From: QWHO01 sp039809865
GTDB lineage: Bacteria; Vulcanimicrobiota; Xenobia; Xenobiales; QWHO01
DNA: 64,000 bases
Direction: 5' to 3'
NCBI GenBank assembly: GCA_039809865.1
Contig: JBDHVW010000029.1
Location: 24,146-88,145 of the forward strand
Under the pieces are notes generated by a model. It ran no database searches. It saw only the letters and a program-made list of their open reading frames with translations, and had not been told where the DNA came from. The position numbers and the translations under genes are program-made. The number at the start of each line of letters is the position of its first letter. The stretch's first letter is position 1. Shown here in pieces: positions 42,388-50,620 of the stretch.

Positions 42388-43412
42388 AAGATCTCGGCCA
42401 GCGGAAAGGTCTCCGCGACGTCGATCTGGTCCATCGTGCAGGCCGAGGCCGGCTTGTCGTGCCGCCAGCGGTGGAAGGTGGCCGCGTGCCGGAACCGTCC
42501 GAACTGGAATTTCTCGTAGGCCACCTCGCAGACCAGCTCGGGGCGGAGCTTCTCCCAGCTCAGGTCCTTGGAGCCGGTCCAGCGACTGGGCGAGCCCGGC
42601 ATGGTCCCTCCCCCGAAGCTCTCGCCCCCGAGATAGGGCTCGAGGAACTTGACCAGGTCGCGCTTCTCGGCGGCCTTGAAGCTGGACGTGTGGCCCACGT
42701 GGTGCAGCACGCCCTGGTCGTCATAGAGCCCCAGGAGCAGCGACCCCACGGCCTGGCCCTTGAGGTCCTTGGCCCAGCGAAAGCCTCCCACGACCACCTC
42801 GCAGGTGCGCTGGTGCTTGATCTTCACGAAGTCGCGCACGTTGGGCCGGTAGACCTGATCGGTGCGCTTGGCGATGATGCCGTCGAGACCGGCGCCCTCG
42901 AACTTGACGAACCACTGCTCAGCCAGAGCGCGGTCGGTGGTGGAGGGCGTCACGTAGACGGGCTTCCCCACGTCGCGCAGAGTCTTCTCCAGTAAGGCGC
43001 GGCGCTCGCCCTGCGCAACCGACATCAGGTTGTCGTCCCCCAGCGCCAGGAGGTCGAAGGCCACGAACGAGGCCGGGATCTCGCCCGCCAGCTTGTTGAT
43101 CCGCGAGGCCGCCGGGTGGATGCGCATCTGCAGCGCCTCGAAGTCAAGCCCTCCGTCGGTGATCACGATCATCTCGCCGTCGAGCACCACGCGGGGCGGC
43201 AATACCTCGCGCAAAGCCTTCTCCAACTCGGGGAAGTAGCGCCCCATCGGCTTGAGATCGCGGCTCTGCAAATAGATCTCCTGGCCGTCGAAGAAGACGA
43301 TCGTGCGGAAGCCGTCCCATTTGGGCTCGTAGTTCCAATCGGAGCCGGCGGGCCAGGACCGGTTGAGATTGGCGAGCATCGGCTCGATGGGGGGCTGGAG
43401 GGGAAGCTTCAC
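42384..43412 (-). CDS. ATP-dependent DNA ligase of the NHEJ pathway (LigC/LigD-ligase type)
   Basis: 342 residues. Motif I EPKWDGFR with the AMP-accepting K31; motif III region FVAFDLLAL; motif IV GLDGIIAKR; motif V VKIKH; then an OB-fold (VGSLLLGLYDDQGVLHHVGHTS). This is a stand-alone ligase module, without the polymerase or 3'-phosphoesterase domains of mycobacterial LigD. It seals double-strand breaks held by Ku. The ATG at 43412 overlaps the Ku stop (ATGA), so the pair is one bicistron. Confidence 0.95.
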   Translation of the reverse strand: MKLPLQPPIEPMLANLNRSWPAGSDWNYEPKWDGFRTIVFFDGQEIYLQSRDLKPMGRYFPELEKALREVLPPRVVLDGEMIVITDGGLDFEALQMRIHPAASRINKLAGEIPASFVAFDLLALGDDNLMSVAQGERRALLEKTLRDVGKPVYVTPSTTDRALAEQWFVKFEGAGLDGIIAKRTDQVYRPNVRDFVKIKHQRTCEVVVGGFRWAKDLKGQAVGSLLLGLYDDQGVLHHVGHTSSFKAAEKRDLVKFLEPYLGGESFGGGTMPGSPSRWTGSKDLSWEKLRPELVCEVAYEKFQFGRFRHAATFHRWRHDKPASACTMDQIDVAETFPLAEIF

Positions 43413-44254
43413 CCGGCCTTCTTTTTCTTGTGGTGGTGCTCTTCCTCGTCCTCTTCGGCCTTACCGCCGCCCGAGCGCTTCTTCTCGGCCGCCTCCACGC
43501 TGGCGCGCAAAGCGGCCATGAGGTCGACCACCTTGGCCGGCTTCTTGGGCTCGGGCGTCTCGACGATCTCCTCGCCCGCGATCTTCTGGTCGATCATCGT
43601 CATCAGCGCGGTCTGGTACTCGTCCTTGTACTGCTTGGGGTCGAACTCTTCCTCGGTCAGGAGGTCGATCAGCGAGGTGGCCATCTTCAGCTCTTTCTCG
43701 GACACGTCTTGCTGCTCGGGCACGCCCTCGGGCATCTCCTTGACCTCGTCGGCGTAGAGCAGCGTGGAGAGAACGATGCCGTCGTCCTTGGCCCGCAGCG
43801 CGCAGATGCGCTCTTGCTGGCGCAGCGCGATCTTGCCGATACCGATCAGGCCCTTTTCCTTGAGCGACTTCACCAGCAGCGAGTAGGCCTTCTTGCCGAT
43901 GGTGTCGGGCGCCAGGTAGTAACTCGACTCGAAGAAGACCGGGTCCACCTGCTCCAGCTTCACGAAGGCCGTCAGCTCCACGACCTTCTTGGAGGGCACG
44001 GGCAGCTTGTCGAAATCTTCCTCGTCCAGGATGACATACTGATCCTTGGCATATTCGTAGCCTTTGACCAGGTCGCTGCGGGGCACTTCCTTCTCGTGCT
44101 CGGGGCAGAAGACCTGATACTTCACCCGGCTCTTGCACGACTTGTGCAGCAGGTTGAAGGACACGTTGTGGCTCGACGTGGCCGAGAAAAGCTTGACCGG
44201 GATCGTGACCAGCCCGAAGCTGATCGTCCCGCTCCACATCGCTCTTGCCGCCAT
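43409..44254 (-). CDS. ku: Ku homodimer DNA-end-binding protein
   Basis: 281 residues. Begins with the bacterial Ku start ARAMWSGTISFGLVTIPVKLFSA and continues with the HKSCKSRVKYQVFCP segment. A Lys/Glu/His-rich C-terminal tail (KKKKAG end) follows, similar to the DNA-binding tails of other bacterial Ku proteins. It forms a ring on broken DNA ends and recruits the ligase. GGAGG precedes the ATG. Together with the ligase it provides a minimal NHEJ system. No polymerase or primase is nearby, which is unusual but not unique. Confidence 0.96.
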   Translation of the reverse strand: MAARAMWSGTISFGLVTIPVKLFSATSSHNVSFNLLHKSCKSRVKYQVFCPEHEKEVPRSDLVKGYEYAKDQYVILDEEDFDKLPVPSKKVVELTAFVKLEQVDPVFFESSYYLAPDTIGKKAYSLLVKSLKEKGLIGIGKIALRQQERICALRAKDDGIVLSTLLYADEVKEMPEGVPEQQDVSEKELKMATSLIDLLTEEEFDPKQYKDEYQTALMTMIDQKIAGEEIVETPEPKKPAKVVDLMAALRASVEAAEKKRSGGGKAEEDEEEHHHKKKKAG

Positions 44255-44330
44255 GGTGCAACCTCCCAGGGAATGATGAGTCTTGCGTTCGCCGCCTCCA
44301 GGCGCGGTCCCTCATGGTATGCTGAGGCCG

Positions 44331-45275
44331 ATGGAACGTGAGGATTACTATACCGCCCTGGAAGGACTCTACTCCCGCCTGGACGCCGCCCTGCCCAGGT
44401 TCGAGGGCAACGCCTGCGGGACGTGCAACCTGTGCTGCACGGCCCGAGGCCTGACGTCGCACGTCGTGAGCGATCTGGAGCTGGATTATCTGCGAGCTCG
44501 GGTCGGCCCCTCGAAAGTCGAGGCGTTTCGCCGCTTTGCGCTCCGAGAAGAAGGCGAGGTCTGCCCCTATTACGAGGGCGGCTGCACTGTCTACGCTCAC
44601 CGGCCTTACTCGTGCCGCACGTTTGGACATTATCGCGAGCGGAGCACGCTGCTGCCCGAGGTGTGCGTGTTCAACGGGCACGAGCGCCAATTCGAGACCC
44701 GCGCCTACTTCGCCGAAGTGCCCGAGGCGGGTGCGATCCACCAGCTCAAGCGGGATTACCTGGTGCTGCGCGAGCCCGCGCCCGTGACCGCGCGCGCGGG
44801 CCCCGCCCCCACGAAGCTCGACCACCTCAATCCGGACGATCCGCTGGACCGCGCCTGGATGCAGCTGCTCCAGGGAGACTTCGTGGCCGCCGAGGGCTCG
44901 GCGCTGGAGGCCCCCGAGTCGCCCACCCGGCAGATGTCCCTGGGGCTGGCGCGCTCGGGCCAGGAGAACTGGGAGGGCGCCTGGGACGCCTTCGCGCGCG
45001 CCGTGCAGCTGGCGCCCCGGGCCGCCGACCTGCGCTACCAGCTGGCCCGCGCCATGCTCGAGCTGGGCGCCCTCGACCCCGCCGCCGCGGAGCTCGACGA
45101 GGCAGTGCGCCTCAATCCCCAGCACGCCCCGGCCCTGGCCTACCGGGGCTACGTCGAGATCGCCCGCGGCAACCTGGCGGCCGCGCCGCCCTGGCTGAAA
45201 CGATCGCTCGAGGTCGATCCCGAGCAACCGCTTGTCCAGCAACGCCTCCAGGCCGTTCAGCAGCGCCTCGCCTGA
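44331..45275 (+). CDS. YkgJ-type cysteine-cluster protein with TPR repeats
   Basis: 314 residues from the ATG at 44331. An N-terminal zinc/iron-sulfur-like cluster domain of the YkgJ family (CGTCNLCC at residues about 28-35, VCPYYEGGCTVYAHRPYSCRTFG) is followed by a linker and then three TPR-like helix pairs (WDAFARAVQLAPRAADL, ELDEAVRLNPQHAP, LKRSLEVDPEQ). YkgJ domains bind metal; their role is unknown. The fusion with a peptide-binding repeat suggests an adaptor. Divergent from Ku. Confidence 0.88.
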   Translation: MEREDYYTALEGLYSRLDAALPRFEGNACGTCNLCCTARGLTSHVVSDLELDYLRARVGPSKVEAFRRFALREEGEVCPYYEGGCTVYAHRPYSCRTFGHYRERSTLLPEVCVFNGHERQFETRAYFAEVPEAGAIHQLKRDYLVLREPAPVTARAGPAPTKLDHLNPDDPLDRAWMQLLQGDFVAAEGSALEAPESPTRQMSLGLARSGQENWEGAWDAFARAVQLAPRAADLRYQLARAMLELGALDPAAAELDEAVRLNPQHAPALAYRGYVEIARGNLAAAPPWLKRSLEVDPEQPLVQQRLQAVQQRLA

Positions 45276-45351
45276 AACTGCTCACCGTCATGGATTTTTC
45301 AGCCCCCTCGATTAGATTGAGCACGAAGCAACAATCTCGGAGGCGAAAACC

Positions 45352-45774
45352 GTGGTCAACTCGATGTTCATCCAGCCCCAGGCCGTCAACCAGCGCGACG
45401 CGAGCAAAGGTTACGTGGCCAAGTTCGATAACCTCAAGGAGGCGATGGGCTACCTGAAGGCCGTGGATACCGTCGAAACCGCCGTGGCGCTCGACCCGCT
45501 GGTGCAGCTCGCCTCTTTCGGTCCGATGGACTCGCCCGAGGGAGCCGTGCTCGGCCAGATCAGCGCCGACGCTCTCAACGCTCAGGGTTATCGCAGCGCC
45601 GTCAATGGCTCCAACGCCCACGGCACCGAGTGGACCCTGAACGGCCCGGCCGGCCTGGTCAGCTTCCACGACGGCCCCAATGGCATAGCCGCTACCGTGG
45701 CCGACAGCAACGGATTCCGCCAGGTAGCCATCTCCAACCAGAACAACGGGATTCTCTACCAGGAGTTCACCTAA
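45352..45774 (+). CDS. Unknown soluble protein, 140 aa
   Basis: 140 residues from GTG at 45352 with GGAGG nine bases upstream; an ATG at 45364 is an alternative. No signal peptide. Glycine- and asparagine-rich beta pattern toward the C terminus (GTEWTLNGPAGLVSFHDGPNG, FRQVAISNQNNGILYQ). No recognised family. It sits between the YkgJ-TPR gene and the HExxH protein, with the latter starting 14 bases after its stop. Confidence 0.7.
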   Translation: MVNSMFIQPQAVNQRDASKGYVAKFDNLKEAMGYLKAVDTVETAVALDPLVQLASFGPMDSPEGAVLGQISADALNAQGYRSAVNGSNAHGTEWTLNGPAGLVSFHDGPNGIAATVADSNGFRQVAISNQNNGILYQEFT

Positions 45775-45787
45775 GCTGCACCCCATC

Positions 45788-46309
45788 TTGGCGGACTATC
45801 TCGAGCAGCTCCGGGGAGAATTCCCGGGGCTGCGTCTCGTACGCCACTGTGAATCGCCGCTGATGACGTTGGTGGCCCGGGCGGTGCGGCTCTTCACCGG
45901 CACCACCGACTTCCACCGCACCTACTGCGTGATCGGAAACGCCATCTATCTGCCGGATGACTGGCTGGAGCAGGATCCGCTCAGCGTCAAGATCATCCTC
46001 TGCCACGAGCGCATCCATCTGCTCCAGGTGCGGCGCTACGGCATGCCGCTGCTGAGCTTCCTCTACTTGATCCCGTTCTTTCCGCTCGGACTGGCCTACT
46101 TTCGCGCCCGCCTGGAGTGGGAGGCCTTCGAGGAGACCCTGCGCGCCACGCGCGATTTTCGCAGCCCCGAGGCGATGCACGACCCGCGCTTGCGCCGCGC
46201 CATCGTCGAGTGGTTCGTGGGGCCGCGCTACGGCTGGATGTGGCCCTTCCCCAAACAGGTCAACGCCTGGTACGACCGGGCGCTTCAGCGGCTGAGCCCC
46301 AGGAAGTAG
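45788..46309 (+). CDS. Putative zinc metalloprotease (HERIH motif)
   Basis: 173 residues from a TTG at 45788. The motif CHERIH (H73-E74-R-I-H77) matches HExxH of zincins, inside a helix before a hydrophobic stretch (FLYLIPFFPLGLAYF). Glutamates at 110, 112, 115 and 116 (EWEAFEE) could supply the third ligand, as in gluzincins. An upstream beta strand, TYCVIGNAIYLPDDW, fits the edge strand that precedes the active-site helix. No family assigned. Converges on the next gene by 25 bases. Confidence 0.65.
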   Translation: MADYLEQLRGEFPGLRLVRHCESPLMTLVARAVRLFTGTTDFHRTYCVIGNAIYLPDDWLEQDPLSVKIILCHERIHLLQVRRYGMPLLSFLYLIPFFPLGLAYFRARLEWEAFEETLRATRDFRSPEAMHDPRLRRAIVEWFVGPRYGWMWPFPKQVNAWYDRALQRLSPRK

Positions 46310-47451
46310 GTCACCTCCTGCACCAGCGCGGTCAGCTCGGGGCCGCGCACGAAACGGAAGTGCGAGAGGTCGAGCGGCAGGCTGCCGGTGGCCACGATCC
46401 CCTCGGCGTAGAGCTTGCGATCGCTCACCGAGGGCTGCACGGTCTCGACCAGTGCCCCATCCTGGATGAGCCGGATGTTGTTGGAGCGGAATCCGGCCGT
46501 CAGACGGTGCTCGAGGTTGCCCGTGTAGTCGAGCATGATGGCCCAGCCGCGGTACATGGGAAAGTCGCCCAGCGTGATCTTGTCCGTCCGCACGGCGCCC
46601 GGCGGCGCGGCCACGGGCCGGCGGGGGAAGGTCAGCTCGTGAAAGCCCTCCGTCGAGGAGCGCATCCAGTAGCGCCCCTGGGGAAAGATGCCGGCCGTCT
46701 CGGGCCCGGGCACGCAGATGGCCGGATCGTCGCCGGCGGGGGCCAGCGCCACGCGCAGCGGCAGGCTGTGACCGGCCGGGATGTAGAGGCGCGTGCGGCC
46801 GTTCTCGGTGCGCGGCGAGTATTGCCGGATGCCCAGGAAGGGACGGCTCAGCGCGTCTCCGTTCAGGAAGATGGGGATCTCCGAGAAACCGCAACGTTCG
46901 TTCACCAGCTCGACCTCGGGTCGGACGAACGACACCAGTCCCGACCAGGGGCTGGGCGAGCTTCCCAGGCTCCACTTGTAGGGAAGCCCGCTGACCTTGA
47001 CTCGGTCGAATTTCTGGAGCTTCATCGCCTCACAGCGGTCCGTCTCGCCGATCACCCGCAAAACCTTCGATTGGCTGCGCACCTCGACGCGACGAGGAGC
47101 CAGGGCCTGCACCGCCAGAATGGCCGAGGCCAGATGCACCAGGCGCCGCTCCGGTCCGGTCGGCGACGCCAGCGCGAAGCGGATCAGGTCGGGCAGATGG
47201 TCCCCGATCGGCTGGCCGTTGTGGGTGATCTCCACCGAGCCGGGCCAGATCGTGAGCGAGACCTTGCTGGCGCGGCTGGCCACGGCCCACTGCACCAGCT
47301 TGACGGCGTAGAAATAGGGGTTGGGGAACTGCGTTCGGGCCAGCTTGCGCGCGGCCGAGAAGCGATCCAGGGTGAAGGTGCCTTCGGAATCCTGCACGCC
47401 CCCCGAGCGGATTCCATCCAGGAGCTCCTGGAGCTGCTTATTTTGAGTCAC
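46285..47451 (-). CDS. Unknown protein, possible degenerate GHKL-like ATPase
   Basis: 388 residues from a GTG at 47451 inside the 3' end of the upstream gene (14-base overlap). The N-terminal region (LDRFSAARKLARTQ, FYAVKLVQWAVASRASKVSLTIWPGSVEITHNGQPI) has the helix-strand-turn order of GHKL ATPases. It lacks the N-box asparagine and a clear DxGxG, so ATP binding is doubtful. No membrane segment. It is the second gene of a pair with the large exported protein at 47438. Function unknown. Confidence 0.65.
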   Translation of the reverse strand: MTQNKQLQELLDGIRSGGVQDSEGTFTLDRFSAARKLARTQFPNPYFYAVKLVQWAVASRASKVSLTIWPGSVEITHNGQPIGDHLPDLIRFALASPTGPERRLVHLASAILAVQALAPRRVEVRSQSKVLRVIGETDRCEAMKLQKFDRVKVSGLPYKWSLGSSPSPWSGLVSFVRPEVELVNERCGFSEIPIFLNGDALSRPFLGIRQYSPRTENGRTRLYIPAGHSLPLRVALAPAGDDPAICVPGPETAGIFPQGRYWMRSSTEGFHELTFPRRPVAAPPGAVRTDKITLGDFPMYRGWAIMLDYTGNLEHRLTAGFRSNNIRLIQDGALVETVQPSVSDRKLYAEGIVATGSLPLDLSHFRFVRGPELTALVQEVTYFLGLSR

Positions 47452-49876
47452 CCAGAAGAGTGCGCACCACGAATTCGGCCGTGGCGGGCCCGGCTTTCAG
47501 TTTGACGGCCAGATCGGGCGGCCCGGCGGCCTTCTTGACCACGCCGACCTGCGAGAAGTTGAGCCCCTTGCCGGCCAGGCTGACCTCCACCGAGCGGCCC
47601 GAAGCGGCGTCGCCCACCTGGGACGGGCCCTGCGCCTCGGCCACCAGGTTGACGACCAGGTTGGAAATCAGTCGCGTCGGCAAAAGGTTGAGCGGATCGA
47701 AAGGCAGGTCGCCCCTGGCCTGGGTAAAGCGGACGTTCTTGCCGTCGGGGGCGATCTCGAGCTTGCCGTCGTGCACGCCGACATCCAGCGGAATGACGAC
47801 CCCGGTATGCACCGTGGGCCGCGTGGCGTGGTCGGTCACGCCGTCCACCACGGCTCCGGCCGTGTGGTCCACGACCGCCTTGGCGCCCCCCAGAATCTTG
47901 TCGGCCACCCAGAAGGGGGAGCGCAGCACGCCGCCGACCACCTCGCCCACGCCGCCCAGCTCTTTCTTCATGCCCTTCTGGAGCTTGCCCATGCCTTTGT
48001 CGAGCGCTCCCGAGCCGTCGGTGATGACGCCCGTGACGCCCTTCACAGGCTTGACGCCCTCGGCGCGCACCACGATGTCGAAAGAGACGGCCGGCTTGCC
48101 GGTGGCCGGGTCAATCGTCAGCGTGGGCATCAGCGTACGCCCCGCGCCATCCTTTCCAAAGGACAGCTCCAGCAAATTCTGCTTCTGCTTGATCTCGCTC
48201 AGCATCGAGCCCCAGTCGAGGTCTTTCAGGCGTTGATTGAGCTCGGAGCCGGACAGCTTGACGCCGACGTCGCCCGCGCTCAACTGGAACGGGAACTGCA
48301 GCGTCTCGGCCTGCGGCCCAGCGTTCCTTCCGGTGCGCATGTCGGCCACCAGCCCCTGCGGTCCCACGTCGACGTGGCCGATGCTGTAGTGGACCTGCTT
48401 GCCGCCGCCGGTGAGCCCCGGCACCTCGAAATCGAGCCCGCGCGTGTAGGCTCCCGCCAGGCGCTGGTTGCCCTCGTTGGCGGCCCAGGGGGCGCCCTGG
48501 TGCAGCTCCTGGTCGACCCGGGCCACCGCCATCTTGCGCAGCACGTCGGTGACCTGCGGCAGCGCCTCGCGCACGCCGCTGGCAAAGCTCGCCTGCACCT
48601 TCTCGTGCACGAGCCTGGCCACCATGCCGTCGGGCGTCTGGGACGGATCGCCCTTCAGCTCGCGCAGGTCGACTCTGAGCCCATCCAGGGCGCCAAAGTC
48701 GGTCTCGGCCGCCAGGTGCGCGTCGGCGCGCCCGTCGCCGGTGACGTCGGGGCCCACCCAGACGTGATAGGTGGCCGAGGCCAGCACGCCGGTGCCGGTG
48801 TGGACATCGGCTTTGAAGTTCATGCTCTGATCCTGGAAGGCATCCTCGAGCATGCTGAGGTCCTGCCCCTGGAGCGTGTGCCCGTGGGCCAGGCGCTGCT
48901 GGTGCTGGCCGATCAGCTCTTTCAACTGGGCGGCGCGCGGCGAGTCGGCGGGGACTCCCTTCAGCTTGGACTGCAGCTCGGCAATCTTGCCCTTCGTGGC
49001 GGCGCCGTCGAGGTCGAGGCCCAGCTGGATCTTGCCGTCGATGGTCAGGCTTTCTTGACCGGGGCTGAGGTTGACCTTGATCGAGCCCAGGTAGATGCCG
49101 TCGGGGCCAACGCTGTCGGGCCTGATGGGATTCTTGGCCTGAAAGGTTTGCAGGCCCAGGTGCAGATTGGGCGCCACCGGACCGGTCTGGTAGCTGACCT
49201 TGAGCGGGACGTCCTCGGTCTGGAACTGCTGCACCCCGAAGGACGGCAGATCGACGTTGCCCACGTGGAAGAATGCGCGGTCGCCCGTGGGCAGCGGCAG
49301 GCGCACGTTCAGCAGCACGTTGCCGTCGGGCACTTTCATTTGGGAGAGCAGCCCGTTGAGGTTCCTCTCGGCCTCGGCCGCCTTCTGGGCCAGAAATTTC
49401 TTGGCCAGGGGCGTCGCCTGCACGTCGTGGGCCACCTGGCGCAGCGTGTCGGCGGGCACCAGCAGAGCCACGCCGTCAGACGCCACGCGCACGGTGTGCG
49501 AAGTCAATTTCCTGGCGGCTCCCGGAGCTTTGCCCGGCGACTCGGCGCTGGCCGGATTCTGATCGGCCAGGATCGTCATCGTGGGCTGATCGCGCAGCGC
49601 CGGATTGCCCACGTAGCCGAGCGTTCCCAGCGAGGCCACCGTGAGGGTGACGGCCGTGGCCGTCCAGGCGGCCGTACGGACGAGCTTGCTCAGCAGGGAG
49701 CGCGTCGGCCTGGGTGGAGGTGCCTGGGCCAGGAGTTTGGGCCCCTTGAGAAGCTCGCCGCCGCCCAGGATGGGCGTGTCGACCGGATCGGCCGGAACGC
49801 CCTGGCCCGCGGGAGAGCCCGACGGGCGCACAGGTGGGGCATTGAGGCCATAGCCGTAGGTGACGTTGGTCTGCAA
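47438..49876 (-). CDS. Large membrane-anchored protein of unknown function
   Basis: 812 residues from a TTG at 49876. The frame stays open to 50005 but would overlap the TetR gene and its operator, so a TTG or nearby start is needed. An N-terminal low-complexity part (1-50) and one membrane anchor (about 55-95, WTATAVTLTVASLGTLGYVG) precede a long, probably extracytoplasmic beta-rich region with repeated strands (VGNVDLPSFGVQQF, VDVGPQGLVADM). I do not recognise the family. Divergent from the TetR/efflux operon over a 116-base gap, so it may share that operator region. Confidence 0.7.
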   Translation of the reverse strand: MQTNVTYGYGLNAPPVRPSGSPAGQGVPADPVDTPILGGGELLKGPKLLAQAPPPRPTRSLLSKLVRTAAWTATAVTLTVASLGTLGYVGNPALRDQPTMTILADQNPASAESPGKAPGAARKLTSHTVRVASDGVALLVPADTLRQVAHDVQATPLAKKFLAQKAAEAERNLNGLLSQMKVPDGNVLLNVRLPLPTGDRAFFHVGNVDLPSFGVQQFQTEDVPLKVSYQTGPVAPNLHLGLQTFQAKNPIRPDSVGPDGIYLGSIKVNLSPGQESLTIDGKIQLGLDLDGAATKGKIAELQSKLKGVPADSPRAAQLKELIGQHQQRLAHGHTLQGQDLSMLEDAFQDQSMNFKADVHTGTGVLASATYHVWVGPDVTGDGRADAHLAAETDFGALDGLRVDLRELKGDPSQTPDGMVARLVHEKVQASFASGVREALPQVTDVLRKMAVARVDQELHQGAPWAANEGNQRLAGAYTRGLDFEVPGLTGGGKQVHYSIGHVDVGPQGLVADMRTGRNAGPQAETLQFPFQLSAGDVGVKLSGSELNQRLKDLDWGSMLSEIKQKQNLLELSFGKDGAGRTLMPTLTIDPATGKPAVSFDIVVRAEGVKPVKGVTGVITDGSGALDKGMGKLQKGMKKELGGVGEVVGGVLRSPFWVADKILGGAKAVVDHTAGAVVDGVTDHATRPTVHTGVVIPLDVGVHDGKLEIAPDGKNVRFTQARGDLPFDPLNLLPTRLISNLVVNLVAEAQGPSQVGDAASGRSVEVSLAGKGLNFSQVGVVKKAAGPPDLAVKLKAGPATAEFVVRTLLGDSK

Positions 49877-49959
49877 GACTCGCTTACTTCGCCCTGAGAA
49901 CCGAAAACCCCGTGTCCGGCACTCCCGTTTGCCCGAACCAGTACTTCCGTCACATTGAC

Positions 49960-50011
49960 GTTTCATACAAGTGTTTGATACAAGTTTTTCAGATGAGTGT
50001 TTCATCCGAGT
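49960..50011. repeat. Four tandem 13-bp repeats at the TetR start (probable operator)
   Basis: Units GTTTCATACAAGT (49960-49972), GTTTGATACAAGT (49973-49985), TTTTCAGATGAGT (49986-49998) and GTTTCATCCGAGT (49999-50011) run without gaps over the TetR start codon at 49993. Two are near-identical and two degenerate. The tract is AT-rich compared with its surroundings, which suits an operator where TetR or RNA polymerase binds. Confidence 0.8.
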
Positions 50012-50619
50012 CGGAGAAGACGCGGGACCGGTTGATCGAGGTCGCGGGACGGATCTTCGCCGAGCGCGGCTATCGTGCGGCCACCATCCGGGAGATCTGC
50101 GATCAGGCGGGCGCCAACCTGGCGGCCGTCAATTACCATTTTCGAGACAAGGAAGGCCTGTACAGCGAGGTCATCGGCAGCACCATCCGCAGCTCGCTGG
50201 AGCGCTACCCGGCCGACGGGGGCGTGAGCCGCGAGGCCTCCCCGGAGCAGCGGCTGGAGGGCGTCGTGCGCGCCTTCTTGCAGCGCGCCCTCAGCCTGGA
50301 GGAGCCGCCCTGGAAGGGCGGCCTGATGGCCCGCGAGATGGTGGAGCCCTCCGGCAAGCTGCCCAAGATCATCCAGGAGGTCGCCCGTCCCGTGCACGAC
50401 CTGCTGCTGGAGATCATCGCCCAGCTCGCCCCCGAGCGCAGCGACGAGAGCCGCTGGCTCTGCGCCCAGAGCGTCATCGCCCAGTGCCACTTCTTTCGCC
50501 ACGCCTCCAACGTGCTCGAGGTTCTGCGGCCCGATTGGGGACAGCTTTCCGTCTCCGAGCGGATCGTCCGGCTCACCGAGCACATCACGTCGCTAACCCT
50601 GGCCGGGTTGAGAGGATAG
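49993..50619 (+). CDS. TetR-family regulator of the efflux operon
   Basis: 208 residues from the ATG at 49993; longer starts would extend through the repeats. N-terminal helix-turn-helix (RLIEVAGRIFAERGYRAATIREICDQAG, AVNYHFRDKEGLYSEVI), with a C-terminal ligand domain of the CerR/TetR_C_33 type (KGGLMAREMVEPSGKLPKII). It is followed with a single base of spacing by the RND membrane-fusion protein, so it heads the efflux operon and is expected to repress it. The ligand is unknown. Confidence 0.93.
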   Translation: MSVSSESEKTRDRLIEVAGRIFAERGYRAATIREICDQAGANLAAVNYHFRDKEGLYSEVIGSTIRSSLERYPADGGVSREASPEQRLEGVVRAFLQRALSLEEPPWKGGLMAREMVEPSGKLPKIIQEVARPVHDLLLEIIAQLAPERSDESRWLCAQSVIAQCHFFRHASNVLEVLRPDWGQLSVSERIVRLTEHITSLTLAGLRG

Positions 50620-50620
50620 A

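Noticed and set aside
49876..50005. An N-terminal extension of the large exported protein up to 50005
   Set aside because: It would cross the TetR start codon and operator repeats, and reads as non-conserved Arg/Cys/Ser-rich sequence.
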